Part shown: piece by piece, positions 7,359 through 8,017 of the stretch | Numbering within the stretch: position 1 is the first letter of the stretch | Layout of the letters: the number at the start of each line of letters is the position of its first letter | Origin: Actinomycetes bacterium | GTDB taxonomy: Bacteria > Actinomycetota > Acidimicrobiia > Acidimicrobiales > Acidimicrobiaceae | Assembly: GCA_021823045.1 (NCBI GenBank) | Contig: JAKAPB010000065.1 | Span: 1 to 8,017, forward strand | Length of the DNA: 8,017 nt | Reading direction: 5' to 3' | Translations under genes and position numbers: made by a program | The notes under the pieces: generated by a model | The model's input: the letters and a program-made list of their open reading frames with translations, nothing else | Databases searched by the model: none | What the model was told of the DNA's origin: nothing

Positions 7359-7364
7359 TAGGCT
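7359..7364 (+). promoter_or_regulatory. Possible -10 box of a leaderless promoter
   Basis: TAGGCT fits TANNNT and leaves exactly 6 nt before ATG 7371, the geometry of leaderless actinobacterial genes in which transcription starts at the A of the start codon. A poor -35 match (TTCGGA, 7337-7342) lies 16 nt upstream. A TSS here could also serve the frame starting at 7657 with a long leader. Confidence 0.35.
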
Positions 7365-7370
7365 GTCGGT

Positions 7371-7757
7371 ATGTCGTTCGCTAGCTATATTTCATGGATC
7401 GCTGGCATGTCTGCTTTGGTTCTGGCCGCCCTCTCCCACGGGCACCGTTTTGTGAACCCATTGGACGAGAACGACCGTCAATTTGAAGATGCCCTTCCGG
7501 ATAGAGATTTGATAGAGCTTTCCTCTACTCCTCCGGTGGGCCCTGCGGCGGCTGCCGTTTCCGATTTTGACCCTTCTTGGAGAGGGAACACTCTTGGATC
7601 TTCCGGATTTTCTGCCGGACGCAAGCCTCCGCACACAGCGGAAAGGTCTCATAAAGATGTCACAACAGGATTTTCCTCAGACACCGCCAGGTGGCGATCA
7701 AAGGGCCGAGGCGTCAGAGTCTCGTCCGGCAGCGTCGCCCGGTCAGCCCAGGTCTAA
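7371..7757 (+). CDS. Hypothetical small membrane-anchored protein (doubtful ORF)
   Basis: I do not recognise this. The 128 codons would encode a short N-terminal hydrophobic helix (about residues 5-22, SYISWIAGMSALVLAALS), then a His/Arg hinge, an acidic stretch (NPLDENDRQFEDALPDRD, about 29-46), an Ala/Pro-rich part, and a basic Ser-rich C-terminus. The first ~75 codons look protein-like. The last 33 or so overlap, in another frame, the better supported frame from 7657, so the C-terminus may be spurious. There is no Shine-Dalgarno, but a -10-like TAGGCT is spaced for leaderless expression. Alternatives: noncoding leader of the downstream gene, or a gene whose true 3' end is blurred by a sequencing frameshift. 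Confidence 0.35.
   Translation: MSFASYISWIAGMSALVLAALSHGHRFVNPLDENDRQFEDALPDRDLIELSSTPPVGPAAAAVSDFDPSWRGNTLGSSGFSAGRKPPHTAERSHKDVTTGFSSDTARWRSKGRGVRVSSGSVARSAQV
7640..7646 (+). promoter_or_regulatory. Shine-Dalgarno for the terminal frame
   Basis: GGAAAGG ends 10 nt before ATG 7657. It supports this ATG over the upstream in-frame TTGs at 7567 and 7594, which would add a hydrophobic, unlikely-looking extension. Confidence 0.5.
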
Positions 7758-8017
7758 CTCCAGAAGGCGTCCTCCGACTAGGCGGGCGCCAAGATCCAAG
7801 GTGCAAGAGGAGTCAGAGGGCAATCCAGAGGGCCAGAATGACGCCTTGGATGCTCCTGAAGAGGAGCGGGTGAAGCCAGCCAGCTTCGAGCTTCCACCTC
7901 CACTAAAGGCCTATTCCCAGGAGACCAAGGGGAAAACCGCTGAGCCCAAGCGTCCAGCACCTAGGACCTTTCCAGCTAAGGTCGAGAACTCCATAGGGCA
8001 GGAGCCTTCGTTGAAGA
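7657..8017 (+). CDS. Disordered Pro/Arg/Glu-rich N-terminus of a larger protein, possibly RNase E/G (3' truncated by window)
   Basis: The frame is open from ATG 7657 to the window end (120 complete codons, no stop). The peptide begins MSQQDFPQTPPGGDQRAE, then has an Arg/Pro cluster (RRRPPTRRAPRS), an acidic/amide stretch (VQEESEGNPEGQNDALDAPEEE) and a Lys/Pro part (KPASFELPPPLKAYSQ). It has no membrane helix or folded-domain motif and looks intrinsically disordered. Actinobacterial RNase E/G proteins commonly carry such charged N-terminal extensions, and the rne/rng gene lies downstream of mre-pbp2-rodA in Streptomyces, so RNase E/G is the favoured guess. No S1 or catalytic motif is in view, so this remains inference; a divergent regulatory or wall-related protein is possible. 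The expected rodA is absent between it and mrdA. Confidence 0.6.
   Translation, partial: MSQQDFPQTPPGGDQRAEASESRPAASPGQPRSNSRRRPPTRRAPRSKVQEESEGNPEGQNDALDAPEEERVKPASFELPPPLKAYSQETKGKTAEPKRPAPRTFPAKVENSIGQEPSLK

Larger units (their letters stand above)
7252..7656. other. Gap between mrdA and the terminal frame
   Basis: 405 bp in which no recognisable gene family is seen. It contains a weak hairpin plus T-run (7335-7354), a TAGGCT box (7359-7364) and most of a doubtful small ORF (from 7371). The first 83 bp show a short ACTCGGG direct repeat (in 7252-7285) and nothing else I can support. It occupies the place where rodA would be expected by analogy to Streptomyces; no RodA-like multi-helix sequence is present. 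Confidence 0.6.

Noticed and set aside
7118..7384. 88-codon plus-strand ORF across the end of mrdA
   Set aside because: Its first half is another frame of the mrdA tail and it has no domain or ribosome binding site.
7392..7652. 86-codon Arg-rich minus-strand ORF in the 3' gap
   Set aside because: Considered because it lies in a region without a firm gene, but it has no good start signal, is antisense to a better candidate, and its Arg/Ser bias looks like a shadow.
7516..7656. Upstream extension of the terminal frame (TTG at 7567 or 7594)
   Set aside because: The frame is open back to a TAG at 7513, but the extension is hydrophobic and unlike the disordered protein, and ATG 7657 has a proper ribosome binding site.
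1..8017. CRISPR array, tRNA, rRNA, transposon ends, phage or defence genes
   Set aside because: Scanned for regular repeats, cloverleaf-like segments, terminal inverted repeats and relevant protein motifs; none found.

Overview
The window is a collinear, all-plus-strand block of housekeeping genes. In order it holds the 3' part of clpX, then folC, ndk, mreB, mreC, mreD and mrdA (PBP2), a roughly 400 bp stretch with one doubtful small ORF, and the 5' end of a long Pro/Arg/Glu-rich reading frame that leaves the window. The order clpX - folC - ndk - mreBCD - pbp2 - (toward an RNase E/G gene) is the arrangement I know from Actinobacteria such as Streptomyces, where valS lies between clpX and folC and a rodA-type gene (sfr) follows pbp2. 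By eye the GC content is only moderately above half, and AGG, ATA and CTA codons are common. This suggests a lower-GC, MreB-bearing actinobacterial lineage such as Acidimicrobiia (an Acidithrix/Ferrimicrobium-like organism). That placement is inference from gene order and protein style; no taxonomic marker was searched.

Bases 1-2721 carry protein quality control and metabolism. The ClpX unfoldase stop codon shares one base with the folC start (TAGTG), so the two are probably translated from one message. FolC (folate polyglutamylation) is followed after 46 bp by ndk (nucleoside diphosphate kinase), which has a -10-like TAGGAT just before its start and no well-placed Shine-Dalgarno.

Bases 2722-7251 form a tight elongasome operon: mreB (actin-like filament), mreC (bitopic scaffold), mreD (polytopic membrane partner) and mrdA (class B transpeptidase PBP2). 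Gaps are 15 bp, an overlap, and 3 bp, so one promoter upstream of mreB (TATATT next to a 6-bp inverted repeat) could serve all four. These proteins work together at the cytoplasmic membrane to direct lateral peptidoglycan synthesis. The glycosyltransferase partner RodA is not the next gene.

Bases 7252-8017 are the least explained part. After mrdA come a weak hairpin with a T-run, a TAGGCT -10-like box placed exactly for a leaderless start at 7371, a 128-codon ORF with one predicted membrane helix and an acidic stretch, and overlapping its end an open frame from 7657 with a good Shine-Dalgarno that encodes a disordered, charged, Pro-rich N-terminus. That frame may be the start of an RNase E/G family protein. 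I see no CRISPR array, tRNA, rRNA, insertion sequence, phage gene or defence system. The window is mainly ordinary core genome, with its points of interest at gene junctions and at the right end.
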